This document shows, one piece after another, positions 1 to 9,847 of a DNA stretch of 64,000 nucleotides. The position numbers and the translations under genes are program-made. Under the pieces are notes generated by a model. That model saw only the letters and a list, made by a program, of their open reading frames with translations, did not search any database and was not told where the DNA came from. Each line of letters begins with the position of its first letter. Positions within the stretch are counted from its first letter, which is position 1. The stretch lies in NCBI GenBank assembly GCA_934047225.1, contig OW203991.1, forward strand, positions 992,001 to 1,056,000, given 5' to 3'. The stretch comes from Ypsolopha sequella. Lineage: Eukaryota; Arthropoda; Insecta; Lepidoptera; Ypsolophidae.

Positions 1-262
1 GTACAAAACCCTAAAAATCACGGCTCACATGAATCCCGAGCAAGGATTGTGGAGTGCAAGTCGCAGTCCGTACTCTACACACACGTTTCACTGATGATTT
101 TTACGTCCCAGAGATAAAAGGATGGGTGTTGAGCCCTATCGCCATAACCGGGGCACAAGTTGGACCCGCAGCTTGACGAGCCTTCCGAAGTACGCAGAGT
201 GAACCCAAATGTGCCCCGACGGGATATTTACTGGTGACCTTTGAACCACTAGACCTCAGGGA
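1..262 (-). repeat. tRNA-derived SINE, degraded copy
   Basis: Read on the minus strand, the unit starts near 262 with a decayed tRNA-like head (GGTCTAGTGGTTCAAAGGTC). It continues with the body words GGCGATAGGGCTCA and TCGGGATTCATGT. The same body words occur in the copies at 26314, 47836 and 63550, which is the basis for the call. The copy may extend beyond the window edge. The polymerase III boxes look eroded, so activity is unlikely. Confidence 0.6.
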
Positions 263-861
263 CGGTATTTTTATAGTTTATTTTTTAATAAATACTATCA
301 ATTTTAAGAATATCAAAGCACATAGTCCCTTTTTCATCCGTTATTTCATTTTTAATAGTATCTCGGCTATACATAAGAGTCAACTTGTATGAAATGTTAA
401 TAACCGCTAACTAATAGCGGTTTTAAATCGTTAGTTGCTCAAATTCCGGAATCCAGTGTCCAGACAAGTCACGTACCTGACGTGATGAGCGTCCACACAG
501 TCGCTCATAACACAGCTCCAGCCAGCCTGGCCGCTCGCCAAGTGCTGGTTAAAGCGTGCCTCCAGTATTTCACATCGCTGTTTGTTCCACGATTACGTTC
601 ACATAAATTGAATGACTTACTGGGCTATTCTTTGGGCTAGAAATGTGTTTAGTAGACGAATATAGCGAGAGCACCAATTAGCCGACTACTCTTTGGTTTC
701 AGAGGTCATGCAGCTAGTTAGCTTGAAGAACTATGTCTGGATCAGTGACAGTGATGCAAAGTCAGTGTGCAAAACTAACCTACCCTCATCTTTGCCGGTT
801 TTCAAATTCTGAATTTTTAAATATGTAGCTGGGGTGATTATGAGTATTGTGCACTTCCCCC
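263..861. other. Non-coding AT-rich stretch
   Basis: I see no splice-flanked open frame, repeat or RNA gene here. A short palindromic word (AACCGCTAACTAATAGCGGTT, about 402-422) stands out but is too short to interpret. Confidence 0.5.
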
Positions 862-1032
862 GGTCAGTCAGTCTAGCCGGTCAGTCAGCCCAGCCAGTCA
901 GTCAGCCTAGCCGGTCAGTCAGCCCAGCTGGTCAGTCAGCCCAGCCAGTCAGTCAGCCTAGCCGGTCAGTCAGCCAAGCTGGTCAGTTAGCCCAGTCGGT
1001 CAGTCAGCCCAGCTGGTCAGTCAGCCCAGCCA
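862..1032. repeat. 17-bp minisatellite, about 10 copies
   Basis: Tandem copies of a unit close to GGTCAGTCAGCCCAGCT, with substitutions at a few fixed positions (CCTAGCC, CCAAGCT, TTAGCCC). The open frame through the array (PVSQPSRSVS-like) is simply the translated repeat. The array ends about 115 bp before the LTR retrotransposon. Confidence 0.9.
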
Positions 1033-1147
1033 GGACAGCTCCTTGAAGTAGAGCTAAACAGCTTCAGCTTGCTGGAAAAAAAATTGGTTCATTGAAGGGA
1101 ATGTGAAGCTTTTTCTTACAGGAAAGAACACTTTTTTGCAAAGTACC

Positions 1148-1921
1148 TGTTTGAAATAGCTCGAATATTATTGACCCCCGAGATTATGTTTGCGTGCGAA
1201 ATTATACCTGACCTGGGGGTAGATGACGAGATGTGGACGGCTGGCGTCTCGGTCGGGTATTACGGTAAGATCAGAACGTTTTGGTGTCTTGACCGCGATC
1301 GGTGTTCAATATTTTGTTTTGAAAGAATTATTTTGAAATTGGGATAATTCTTGTGTACTAATCACAATCTGTACAAGTCTTGTGTACCTACCACGTATTG
1401 CGTTTTCCCGTGAGTGTTTTGTGTGGTTTTGGCTGTTCCGGTGTCGAAAGAACGGCTACGTACCTACTTATATTTGACTTTGTGGGGCCGGCCATATTAA
1501 AGGAAGAATAGTGGCGTCGTCGCTCGGACGGGACCATTTGTTTGGGGAGTGCACCGGGAAGAGAGTCGGATACCTACTCATTGGGAGCCGTACGACATAT
1601 AAAATTTATTTGAGTTTATGTATTTTTATTATCTATAAACAAATTTAGCTAGGGATACACATATATACACACTTTTACCGGCTCACATCTCCTGGAACGT
1701 ATCTACGGGTGAGTCTATCTGTATTTTACTCGAAAAGTGCGAAGCACCCACACACTGCGGTTTGGACCGAGTCGAATCGGTTCAACTCAACTCGATTCGG
1801 ATTGGAGTTACATTAAATCTTTTTTGTGATCTTGATTCCAATTTGGGTTCACGGACTACTGTGAACGGTTTTGCGAATCGTGAAACCGCGCGCGACGATC
1901 AACGGGGTTGCTGCGCGCACA
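1148..1921 (+). repeat. 5' LTR of BEL/Pao element
   Basis: It starts TGTTTGAAATAG and ends GCGCGCACA. It is preceded by GTACC and followed by the primer-binding region. It matches 7634-8407 over the full length with one substitution seen. A TATAAA at 1598-1603 is a candidate core promoter for the element's RNA; the start site cannot be read from sequence alone. Confidence 0.95.
1598..1603 (+). promoter_or_regulatory. TATA-like box in 5' LTR
   Basis: TATAAA lies within the LTR, about 565 bp upstream of the gag start. In LTR elements transcription starts inside the 5' LTR, so this is the best visible candidate for the promoter core. No experimental support. Confidence 0.35.
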
Positions 1922-1926
1922 TTTTA

Positions 1927-1942
1927 TGGTAGCAGAGCGTGG
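1927..1942 (+). other. Primer-binding site
   Basis: Six bases after the 5' LTR lies TGGTAGCAGAGCGTGG. It begins with TGG, the complement of a tRNA CCA end, and would pair with the 3' end of a host tRNA to prime minus-strand DNA synthesis. I cannot assign the tRNA species without searching a tRNA set. Confidence 0.7.
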
Positions 1943-2162
1943 TTAATTTAATTAAATAATCAAACCCACTTTATTAATTAGATTTAAGTTACGGAACGGA
2001 GGTACGATCGGCGTACGCTTATGTTGCGGTTTCGTAGATCGTAGCTTGGTTTTGGAATTTCTCTCCCAGAAACAAATAAGCGTTGCCGTTTTACCTCATT
2101 TTGTTTGTATTTGTTCCATTTTTGTAATTATTTTTGTAGATTAGGTTCTGTGGTTTGCAGAC

Positions 2163-3719
2163 ATGCCTCCCAAGGGTGATAGTTTTGCGGCTTTTTCGGC
2201 AGCGCTTACCGCCGAACTTCGATGGTTCTCCTCCGCTGTCGCTTTGAGCACTCGACCGGACCGGACCAAGGCATTGTTTGCACGGGCGAGCGAGATGGCT
2301 GGTCGTTTGAAAAATGTAGACGCGGTTTACGTTGCGGGGTTAGAATTCCTCAACTCCTCTGATGCTGACACCATGGAGGAGCAGAGAGAGCGATTGGACG
2401 CTGACTATGCTCAAATATATGACTTCGCGGATACTATTAAGGAGGCTGTCGCTGAGCCGCCCATTCTCGTTGCTGAGAATGCGGGTTCTCGTGCCCACAC
2501 CGTTATGAGTCGTCTCCCCACTTTAGATCTCCCAAGTTTTGATGGCCAATTGAATTGTTGGCTGAGTTATTATGGCCTTTTTGAAAGCCTGGTAGATAAC
2601 CACCCGGACTTGTTGCCAGCCCAGAAGATGGCCTATCTTCTGGGTTCACTGAGGGGAGAAGCATTGGGGATTGTGCAGCATTTGGCTGTAGATGGTGGCA
2701 GTTATGAAACTGCCAAAGAATTGTTAAAGCGTCGATACCACAACGTGCGACGCTTGGCAGACGCCCATGTTGGAAAAATTTTGAGTTTACCCCGGGTTTC
2801 TAGGGAGTCTGCACTCCGGACCGAGATCGTAAACCCGGTGTTGGTGTCCTTAAACGCCTTGCGGCGTTTGGATTTGCCGGTCGACCAATGGTCGTTCCTG
2901 CTTCTTCACATTGTGCTGGCAAAGCTGCCCGCGGACATGAGGTTGCGCTTCGAGCGACAGTATGGGGGAGACAGCTCAACTTATCTGCCGTTGTACTCGG
3001 ATCTCCAAACATTTTTGGAGGATGAGTGTCGCCGTGTCGACACAGTTGGAGAATATGCCCCCCAGGACCCTCAAGTTACTAATCGGCATGAGCGGCCATT
3101 GACCAGGCAACAGGGTCCGCCTGTGACTCGACAGCCACGACCCAGCTATGGAGCCATGCAAGAGGAGCCCTTACCGTGCCACCACTGCAAGCGCTCCGGG
3201 CATCGAATGCTCAATTGCCCGAAGTTTGGTGCCCTGAATGTGAGCTTGCGCCGTCATATAGCGCGGGACGCGCGGCGATGCTACTACTGCCTGGAACGGC
3301 ACTTCCAGTGGGATTGCCCTCAATCTCGCCCTTGTAGGCAGTGTGGTGGCGCACATAATTTTATTCTGTGTCAGAATCGCAACCAAGAGGGTACCGGTGC
3401 TCATAACAATGAGCGGCAGTCACCTGCCAGTGATGGCCGCAGAACTCCGGACCCGCCAACTCAGCCTAGATCCCAAAATCGAGCCCTTACGGGCGGGGGT
3501 AGACTGTCGTTTACCCCTAGAGGTGACGATTTTAGAGTGGCGGGGAACTCAACTGCACGTCGCAATTTGAACCCCTCATCCCCAAGACGTGTCCCTCATA
3601 GACCTTCTCCTCCGTCACCAGCACATGTGCAGGATTATAGAGGTGACGACAGGGCGGATGAGTATCCACCTCTCCCAAATTTAGGGAGAGATTCATCGCC
3701 CTACGGCCATGGCCGCTAG
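2163..3719 (+). CDS. gag: Gag polyprotein of BEL/Pao element
   Basis: A 518-residue structural protein that would form the particle and bind element RNA. The ATG at 2163 is the first in this long frame, about 240 bp after the 5' LTR. The first 300 residues resemble the BEL/Pao Gag capsid region, including LPTLDLPSFDGQL near residue 118. Three zinc-knuckle motifs follow: CX2CX4HX4C at about residue 339, CX2CX3HX4C at 373 and CX2CX3HX4C at 391. The C-terminal 100 residues are rich in Pro, Arg and Ser. The frame closes with one TAG (3717-3719), and the downstream pol frame continues in the same phase without a break. Pol expression would therefore need stop readthrough, or the TAG is a point mutation in a formerly continuous gag-pol frame. 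No other disabling lesion is visible. Confidence 0.93.
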   Translation: MPPKGDSFAAFSAALTAELRWFSSAVALSTRPDRTKALFARASEMAGRLKNVDAVYVAGLEFLNSSDADTMEEQRERLDADYAQIYDFADTIKEAVAEPPILVAENAGSRAHTVMSRLPTLDLPSFDGQLNCWLSYYGLFESLVDNHPDLLPAQKMAYLLGSLRGEALGIVQHLAVDGGSYETAKELLKRRYHNVRRLADAHVGKILSLPRVSRESALRTEIVNPVLVSLNALRRLDLPVDQWSFLLLHIVLAKLPADMRLRFERQYGGDSSTYLPLYSDLQTFLEDECRRVDTVGEYAPQDPQVTNRHERPLTRQQGPPVTRQPRPSYGAMQEEPLPCHHCKRSGHRMLNCPKFGALNVSLRRHIARDARRCYYCLERHFQWDCPQSRPCRQCGGAHNFILCQNRNQEGTGAHNNERQSPASDGRRTPDPPTQPRSQNRALTGGGRLSFTPRGDDFRVAGNSTARRNLNPSSPRRVPHRPSPPSPAHVQDYRGDDRADEYPPLPNLGRDSSPYGHGR

Positions 3720-6700
3720 GGATTCGAGGTTCACCCAGCAGAGACCCCAGAGACCATCCTTTTACCCACGGTCTCTGTTAGAGTATGGGATCCGACGGGC
3801 AACTCCATCATTGTCCGGGCTTGTTTGGACTCGGGTGCCCAGGGTTGTATTGCCTCTGCTTGGTTGGTGAACCAATTAAATCTTCGCATTGGTCCACCCC
3901 CCTTCCCCGTTTATGGAGTGGGAAATGTTGAGGTGACCAATCGGATTGGTCACACATGTGTGGCGATTTCGCATGTGTCAACTGGAACCAGTAAAATTGA
4001 GGTTCCAGTCATTGTTCTGGAAAATATATTGGGTGATCATCCGCGAGTAAACCTTCCTCCATCTATTGTGGGTTTGACTACGGGTTTAGTTCTGGCTGAC
4101 CCTGCTTTCCATACTCCAGGTCCTGTTGACCTTCTATTGGGGAGTAATGTTTTAGGACAGCTTTGTGTTGGTTCTTGGAAAGTTCTGCAGCCTGGTGGTC
4201 TAGTAATGGTTCCCACTATTTTTGGTGCATCGTTCTTGGGTCCTATCCTTCCGGTTTCGACCGTATCTATTGAGGAGGATGGACTGCGTATTGGATCTAC
4301 GCTTTCAGATGCCGTTCAGAAGTTTTGGGAAGTTGAAGAGGTTCCTTCGACGCCTCGATCGAATCCAGACGACGACGAGTGCGAAAGGTTCTATCGGAAC
4401 AATACTTGTCGTTTGTCTTCCGGTCAATTTGTAACTCGACTTCCCTTTTTGGCGAATCGTCCTCCACTTGGTGATTCTCGGCAAATGGCAGAACGAAGAT
4501 TGATCTCCATGGAACGCCGTATGAAACGGGATCCCGAACTTCGGAAGAAGTATATCGAGTTCATGTGTGAGTATGAAGATTTGGGTCACATGTCCGTGTC
4601 CAACTTGGATTATCGCTCAGTGGAGCATTACTTTCTTCCTCATCACGCTGTCTTGAAGAGTCCGGGTGGAAAGATAAGGGTCGTTTTTGACGGATCGGCG
4701 CCCACCACTTCAGGTGTGTCCTTGAACCAGTGTCTCCATACCGGACCAAAATTGCATCGGGATATGGGAGATATTCTCACAGGGTTCCGTCGACATGCAA
4801 TCGTGTTTGTTGCCGACATACGACAGATGTTTCGGCAGACGGTGATTCATCGTGATGACAGGCGTTATCAGTTGATTTTGTGGAGAGAAAATCCTGACGA
4901 TCCCATGATGGTGTACGAATTGAGGGTTAACACCTATGGTTTGAGGTCTAGTCCATTTATTGCGATTCGATCGCTCTTGGAGCTCGCTAAAAGGGAACGA
5001 CTTAGGTTTCCTCGTGCATCGGCCATCTTGGAGGAAGACGTCTATGTCGACGATTGTTGTAGCGGAGCCGCGTCTGAAGAGGAGGCACTCGTTCTGAGGG
5101 ATGAATTGATAGGTCTGATGAAGGCTGGTGGCTATGAGTTACGAAAATGGCTGTCTAACTCACCTCGTCTCCTTGCTGATTTGCCCGAGGAGCACCAACA
5201 AAGTCCTCATATCTTTCAGAATCCGGAGAATCCGGATATGCTAGCAGTCCTTGGAGTCCAGTATAGACCAGTCCCGGACATCTTTACTTATTGTTTGGAT
5301 TTGCAGACTCCAAAGAGTTGGTCCAAGCGATCAGTGCTGTCCACGGTCGCCCGAACTTTTGATCCAAATGGCTGGATCAGTCCTGTAATATTTTGGGCTA
5401 AATGCTTTTTACAGAAATTGTGGGCTGCCCAGCTGTCTTGGGATGAGCCCCTCCATGGAGAGCTACTTTTGGATTGGCTGGAGTTTGTGGCATCACTCTC
5501 AGCAATTAATCGAGTTTCATTGCCCAGAAGATTTCTTCCATCCGGAGGCTATAAGGCCAGCCTACATGGTTTTTGTGACGCCTCGGAGCGAGGGTATGCA
5601 GCCGTAGTCTATCTGCGCTGTGAAGACGCTGTGGGTAATGTATTGATTTCTCCGGTTCTAGCGAAGAGTAAGGTAGCTCCTATTCGGTCTCGTATGACCA
5701 TACCGAAGTTGGAGTTGTCAGGAGCTACTCTGTTAACACGTCTTCTAAATCATGTTGTTGCTACTCTGGGACGTTCAGTAGCATTAACCGAGGTATTTGC
5801 ATGGACGGATAGTCAAATTGTATTATGTTGGCTGCGAACTCCTATTCACACTTTGGAAGTTTTTGTGGCAAATCGGGTCTCTCAGATTCAGGCTTCGCAG
5901 ATCAAATTGATTTGGAGACATGTTCCGGGAGAAATTAACCCAGCTGATTGTGCCTCTCGTGGATGCCCAGCTCCCGAGATCATCGAACATCCGTTATGGT
6001 GGGGACCGGAATGGATTAAAGGACCAGCCTCCACTTGGCCAGGTTCTCCGATCTCGTTAGATCAACCTGTAATAGGTTTTGTTAGTTTGGCCGTAGTTGA
6101 GAGCGAACCAGCCTTCGATCCAGATGTCTTGCTGAACAAGTACAGTTCACTTGACAAACTTCTGAATGTTACTGCTTGGATTAAGCGTTGGAGTCATAAT
6201 GTTAAGAACCCACAGGATAAATTGTCATTACCTTTCATTTCGCCTGATGAACGCCAGGAGGCGCTTCTGGGATGGATTCGTGTAGTTCAGGCTTCGAGTT
6301 TTGAGTCAGAACTAAAGATTCTGAGAGAAGGTCGCGCTAAGTTGAAGGGCGCTATTGTGCGATTGAACCCCTTTGTTGATAGCAAAGGTCTTTTGCGTGT
6401 GGGAGGTAGGCTTAGGAATGCTCATCTGCCATATGGCGTTCGCCATCCTTTCCTTTTGCCTAAGGATGGACACTTTGTGCGCTTGCTGACCTTGGATCGT
6501 CACCTCAAGAACTCACACTCTGGATGTAATGCGTTATTGTCTATTTTGCAACGCGAATTTTGGATTCTCTCAGCTAGAAGACTTGTCCGAGGCGTCATTT
6601 TTCGTTGCATGTCTTGTTATAGACTTAAGGCCTCAACCATGCAGCCCTTAATGGGCGACCTTCCTGCGGACCGAGTCTCGGAGTCTAGACCTTTTGCAAC

Positions 6701-7601
6701 AGTTGCGACGGATATAGGGGGTCCATTTTTGGTAAAAGCATCTCAGCTTCGCAACGCCAGATCTGTGAAGGCATATTTGTGTGTTTTTGTTTGTCTTGCC
6801 ACTAAGGCTACGCATTTGGAGGTTGTGTCTGCGCTTACCACAGAAGCTTTTGTAGCGGCCCTCAGCCGATTTGTGTCCCGTAGGGGACTCCCTACTTTAA
6901 TTAGATCCGACAACGGGACTAACTACCACGGGACTGATAATTATTTGAAAAGCGTTTATAAGTTTTTGGAAGATCAGAAGTCGAATTTAGGCCGTGCGCT
7001 TGCCCACCGTGGGATAACCTGGCGTTTTGATCCACCGGTTTGTCCTCATTGGGGGGGGATATTTGAGGCCGTTATTAAGTCTGCTAAAATTAATTTGCGT
7101 CGCGTTGTTGGGGAGACCATCCTCACGTTTGAAGAACTCACGACCGTCTTTGCGAAAGTTGAGGCCGCCCTTAATTCCCGACCGTTGTGCCCGCTATCTT
7201 CGGATCCAAATGACTTGGAAGCCTTAACTCCGGGCCATTTTTTGATTGGTCAGCCGCTTGCCGCCCTGCCAGAGTACCCTTGGAGGGAAGTCTCTGGTAC
7301 TAGGTTGTCACGCTTTCAATTGCTCCAGCAACTCACTCAGAGTTTCTGGAATCGCTGGCATCTTGAATATTTGCACACTCTGCAGCAGCGCGTCAAGTGG
7401 ACGGACAAAATGAATCCGCCAAAAGTAGGTGACCTCGTGTTGATTAAGGATGCTAACCTTCCGCCCTTGTGTTGGCGCCGGGGGCGCATTGTTAATCTGT
7501 TTCCAGGCACGGATGGTGTTCCCAGGGTAGCCGAGGTCTTAGTGGGAGATTCAGTCATAAAGCGGGCCGTCGCGACTTTGTCCCGCCTTCCTATTGATTA
7601 G
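3720..7601 (+). CDS. pol: Pol polyprotein of BEL/Pao element (protease-RT-RNase H-integrase)
   Basis: The frame is open from the codon after the gag TAG to TAG at 7601, about 1,293 codons. No ATG lies upstream of the protease, so it must be made as a Gag-Pol fusion. Visible domains in order: aspartic protease with LDSGAQ at 3825; reverse transcriptase with YVDD at 5043-5054; RNase H with FCDASERGYAAV (about 5573) and TDSQIV; integrase with a His/Cys zinc region around 6500-6620 and the catalytic acids D (6711), D (6909) and E (7065). The C-terminal integrase part ends just before the polypurine tract. All key catalytic residues I can check are present and there are no frameshifts, so apart from the in-frame TAG it looks functional. 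Confidence 0.93.
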   Translation, partial: GFEVHPAETPETILLPTVSVRVWDPTGNSIIVRACLDSGAQGCIASAWLVNQLNLRIGPPPFPVYGVGNVEVTNRIGHTCVAISHVSTGTSKIEVPVIVLENILGDHPRVNLPPSIVGLTTGLVLADPAFHTPGPVDLLLGSNVLGQLCVGSWKVLQPGGLVMVPTIFGASFLGPILPVSTVSIEEDGLRIGSTLSDAVQKFWEVEEVPSTPRSNPDDDECERFYRNNTCRLSSGQFVTRLPFLANRPPLGDSRQMAERRLISMERRMKRDPELRKKYIEFMCEYEDLGHMSVSNLDYRSVEHYFLPHHAVLKSPGGKIRVVFDGSAPTTSGVSLNQCLHTGPKLHRDMGDILTGFRRHAIVFVADIRQMFRQTVIHRDDRRYQLILWRENPDDPMMVYELRVNTYGLRSSPFIAIRSLLELAKRERLRFPRASAILEEDVYVDDCCSGAASEEEALVLRDELIGLMKAGGYELRKWLSNSPRLLADLPEEHQQSPHIFQNPENPDMLAVLGVQYRPVPDIFTYCLDLQTPKSWSKRSVLSTVARTFDPNGWISPVIFWAKCFLQKLWAAQLSWDEPLHGELLLDWLEFVASLSAINRVSLPRRFLPSGGYKASLHGFCDASERGYAAVVYLRCEDAVGNVLISPVLAKSKVAPIRSRMTIPKLELSGATLLTRLLNHVVATLGRSVALTEVFAWTDSQIVLCWLRTPIHTLEVFVANRVSQIQASQIKLIWRHVPGEINPADCASRGCPAPEIIEHPLWWGPEWIKGPASTWPGSPISLDQPVIGFVSLAVVESEPAFDPDVLLNKYSSLDKLLNVTAWIKRWSHNVKNPQDKLSLPFISPDERQEALLGWIRVVQASSFESELKILREGRAKLKGAIVRLNPFVDSKGLLRVGGRLRNAHLPYGVRHPFLLPKDGHFVRLLTLDRHLKNSHSGCNALLSILQREFWILSARRLVRGVIFRCMSCYRLKASTMQPLMGDLPADRVSESRPFATVATDIGGPFLVKASQLRNARSVKAYLCVFVCLATKATHLEVVSALTTEAFVAALSRFVSRRGLPTLIRSDNGTNYHGTDNYLKSVYKFLEDQKSNLGRALAHRGITWRFDPPVCPHWGGIFEAVIKSAKINLRRVVGETILTFEELTTVFAKVEAALNSRPLCPLSSDPNDLEALTPGHFLIGQPLAALPEYPWREVSGTRLSRFQLLQQLTQSFWNRWHLEYLHTLQQRVKWTDKMNPPKVGDLVLIKDANLPPLCWRRGRIVNLFPGTDGVPRVAEVLVGDSVIKRAVATLSRLPID

Positions 7602-7620
7602 CGACCCGAATCTTTCGGCT

Positions 7621-7633
7621 CGGGACGGGGGAT
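7621..7633 (+). other. Polypurine tract
   Basis: The purine-rich run CGGGACGGGGGAT abuts the start of the 3' LTR. In LTR retrotransposons this RNA segment resists RNase H and primes plus-strand synthesis. Position and composition are the only evidence. Confidence 0.7.
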
Positions 7634-8407
7634 TGTTTGAAATAGCTCGAATATTATTGACCCCCGAGATTATGTTTGCGTGCGAAATTATACCTGACCT
7701 GGGGGTAGATGACGAGATGTGGACGGCTGGCGTCTCGGTCGGGTATTACGGTAAGATCAGAACGTTTTGGTGTCTTGACCGCGATCGGTGTTCAATATTT
7801 TGTTTTGAAAGAATTATTTTGAAATTGGGATAATTCTTGTGTACTAATCACAATCTGTACAAGTCTTGTGTACCTACCACGTATTGCGTTTTCCCGTGAG
7901 TGTTTTGTGTGGTTTTGGCTGTTCCGGTGTCGAAAGAACGGCTACGTACCTACTTATATTTGACTTTGTGGGGCCGGCCATATTAAAGGAAGAATAGTGG
8001 CGTCGTCGCTCGGACGGGACCATTTGTTTGGGGGGTGCACCGGGAAGAGAGTCGGATACCTACTCATTGGGAGCCGTACGACATATAAAATTTATTTGAG
8101 TTTATGTATTTTTATTATCTATAAACAAATTTAGCTAGGGATACACATATATACACACTTTTACCGGCTCACATCTCCTGGAACGTATCTACGGGTGAGT
8201 CTATCTGTATTTTACTCGAAAAGTGCGAAGCACCCACACACTGCGGTTTGGACCGAGTCGAATCGGTTCAACTCAACTCGATTCGGATTGGAGTTACATT
8301 AAATCTTTTTTGTGATCTTGATTCCAATTTGGGTTCACGGACTACTGTGAACGGTTTTGCGAATCGTGAAACCGCGCGCGACGATCAACGGGGTTGCTGC
8401 GCGCACA
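7634..8407 (+). repeat. 3' LTR of BEL/Pao element
   Basis: Copy of 1148-1921 with one substitution found by eye (G8034 in place of A1548). It is followed directly by the second GTACC target-site copy at 8408-8412. Confidence 0.95.
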
Positions 8408-8412
8408 GTACC

Positions 8413-8699
8413 ATTAGCAAAATATGCAAAATTATGAAAAATTGTGTATTGACAACTGGTGTATGAAATGGTTTAAAATTTTAGGAAATATAAACCTTGC
8501 ACACAAACAGCAATAGTATTTTTTAGTCAAAACTTAACCTAAAAGACATGTCATACAATTCTAATTATATGTGTACAATTTATTTTTTATAAGTACTTAC
8601 ACAACGTACAATTTCGGAACACAATAAATAAATCCCAGTTTTTCATGTTTAACAAGCTATCCATTTCCGAACTTCACATAAAAGATTAACCTTTTTCAG
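8413..8699. other. Non-coding AT-rich stretch before candidate exon
   Basis: Sequence restored to the pre-insertion context after the retrotransposon. Nothing recognisable except the pyrimidine tract that ends in the AG at 8698-8699. Confidence 0.5.
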
Positions 8700-8866
8700 C
8701 GATACGAGTACGTGTATCAGCCAATTTTCAATTACGTATCCTGCGGGACGTACCGGTCGGAATTCATCCTCATACATGGAGACCGCCATCCCGTGGGACG
8801 GGCCCCGGACACAAATTCCTGCCTCTTTGAATCCGACAGACCGGGTGAACGAGTTTTCCGATCGCT
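8700..8866 (+). CDS. Candidate internal exon, CUB-like extracellular domain
   Basis: A clear acceptor (CCTTTTTCAG) ends at 8699. The open frame from 8700 reads RYEYVYQPIFNYVSCG and continues to a segment with SCLFESDRPGERV. It closes at TGA just after a possible donor GTGAAC at 8867; a second possible donor, also GTGAAC, lies at 8851. Tyr/Phe spacing, two cysteines and the PGERV ending recall CUB domains of secreted or membrane proteins, where Cys..Phe..PGE.V is common. The region is markedly more GC-rich than its flanks. I do not recognise the gene, and no neighbouring exon that fits it with certainty is visible. A chance open frame or a decayed gene fragment remains possible. Confidence 0.45.
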
Positions 8867-9104
8867 GTGAACTGTGTCGCACAAGGCTATCAAAACTTTA
8901 TTTGTACATTTGTGTGACTTTGTTAAAAGTCACACAACAACTACTGCCGCAGTCATCTGAAATTATAATTACAACAAATTATAATAACAACAAATCTAGA
9001 ATATTTTTCATTTAAAATAGATACAATTTTAGTTATTTATTTAAATATTAAAAATGTTTGTCCGTGTGTAGTTGCAAATATATCAATATGTAAGTTTTTT
9101 TTTT
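8867..9104. other. Non-coding AT-rich stretch
   Basis: AT-rich, with short runs of A and T. No feature seen. Confidence 0.5.
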
Positions 9105-9460
9105 CAAATCACGTATCAAAACAAAAACATTTCATGTAAAGTAGGTTGCCAACACTCATAAAGCTTTCACTCTTAAAAAGTTATGAGATCTCATGTAGAG
9201 CCAAGCCCCTAATTCTACAAGCTCTACATCTTGCTGAAATAGTATGGCTTGGCCGTTTTACGGCCGTCGAGTCGCAAAGACACTATCGTGGACGAATTAC
9301 TTAATCAAGTTACTGGTCTTTAATGTTGTGTCATACAATAGTTCTATGAAATGGTAAAGTCATACTTTGTGAGCAAGATGTAGGGTTTGTAGAGTCAGGG
9401 CTTGTAGAGTTAGGCTTGGCTCATAAATTTTCAAGAGTGAAAGATTATGAGTGTCGGCAA
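9105..9460. mobile_element. Palindromic MITE-like element, copy 1
   Basis: The ends at 9146 and 9460 are inverted copies (TTGCCRACACTCATAA). Internal inverted segments carry GTAGAG, CAAGATGTAG and GTATGGCTTGGCCGTTT. A second copy lies at 38635-39000, whose outer flank (ACATTTCATGTA) matches the left flank here, so the family end may be near 9105. There is no coding capacity. The structure fits a non-autonomous terminal-inverted-repeat element. Confidence 0.75.
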
Positions 9461-9519
9461 TTATTTACGTAATTTACATAGCTTAAAGCGATATGTAAAA
9501 GTTTTAGCATCCCTGTTAC

Positions 9520-9612
9520 TCCATATGCGAAAAAACCCACAGTGCGAGACGGACGGATTCGTGGAAAAGTAGCAAAAAGTCGGTTTTTTATTAATATAAA
9601 CTGTACTAAAGT
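9520..9612. repeat. Dispersed repeat fragment shared with 16560-16650
   Basis: The words CAGTGCGAGACGGACGGATTC and a following T-rich stretch recur in inverted orientation around 16570-16640 (GAATCCGCCCCTCTCGCACTG). Two diverged copies of an unassigned interspersed family. Confidence 0.5.
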
Positions 9613-9658
9613 TGCTATCAAATTTTCGTTTAACCAGCGGGCCTATTATGTATCTCTA

Positions 9659-9847
9659 GTTGCCTTCTGGACTGGGTGTCTATCATCAAAAACATAGATA
9701 TACTATCGAATTCCCATTGTCTAAGGGCATGTTAGCACTTGAAGTGACGACACAGTTCGTAAATAGTTCAATACCCACTAAAAGCAATTTTGAAAGTTTA
9801 GTTTTTATCTATGTTTTTGACGATAGGCACCCTGTGCAGTTGGCAAC
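9659..9847. mobile_element. Small foldback MITE (189 bp)
   Basis: The left arm starts GTTGCCTTCTGGACTGGGTG. The right arm, read inverted, starts GTTGCCAACTGCACAGGGTG, and both continue into TATC.TCAAAAACATAGATA. The inverted repeats are about 42 bp with a few mismatches around a roughly 105-bp centre. The short open frame inside is not a gene. Confidence 0.75.

Larger units (their letters stand above)
1148..8407 (+). mobile_element. Complete BEL/Pao LTR retrotransposon (7,260 bp)
   Basis: Two 774-bp long terminal repeats (TG...CA ends) bound an internal region with a primer-binding site, a gag frame, a pol frame and a polypurine tract. Both sides carry the 5-bp target duplication GTACC (1143-1147 and 8408-8412), so this is a single intact insertion. 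The pol domain order is protease, reverse transcriptase, RNase H, integrase. The YVDD reverse-transcriptase motif, the integrase sequence and the three-knuckle Gag are typical of BEL/Pao rather than Ty3 or copia. I see no envelope frame between pol and the 3' LTR. The LTRs differ at one position by eye (A1548 versus G8034), so the insertion is young. Confidence 0.96.

Noticed and set aside
834..1046. Ser/Gln/Pro-rich 70-codon frame
   Set aside because: Encoded by the 17-bp minisatellite, no splice or start context.
7602..7633. Possible envelope gene after pol
   Set aside because: Only 32 bp lie between the pol stop and the 3' LTR, so there is no room for a third gene.
7594..8466. Small frames within the 3' LTR
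   Set aside because: Non-coding LTR sequence duplicated from the 5' LTR; no conserved product known.
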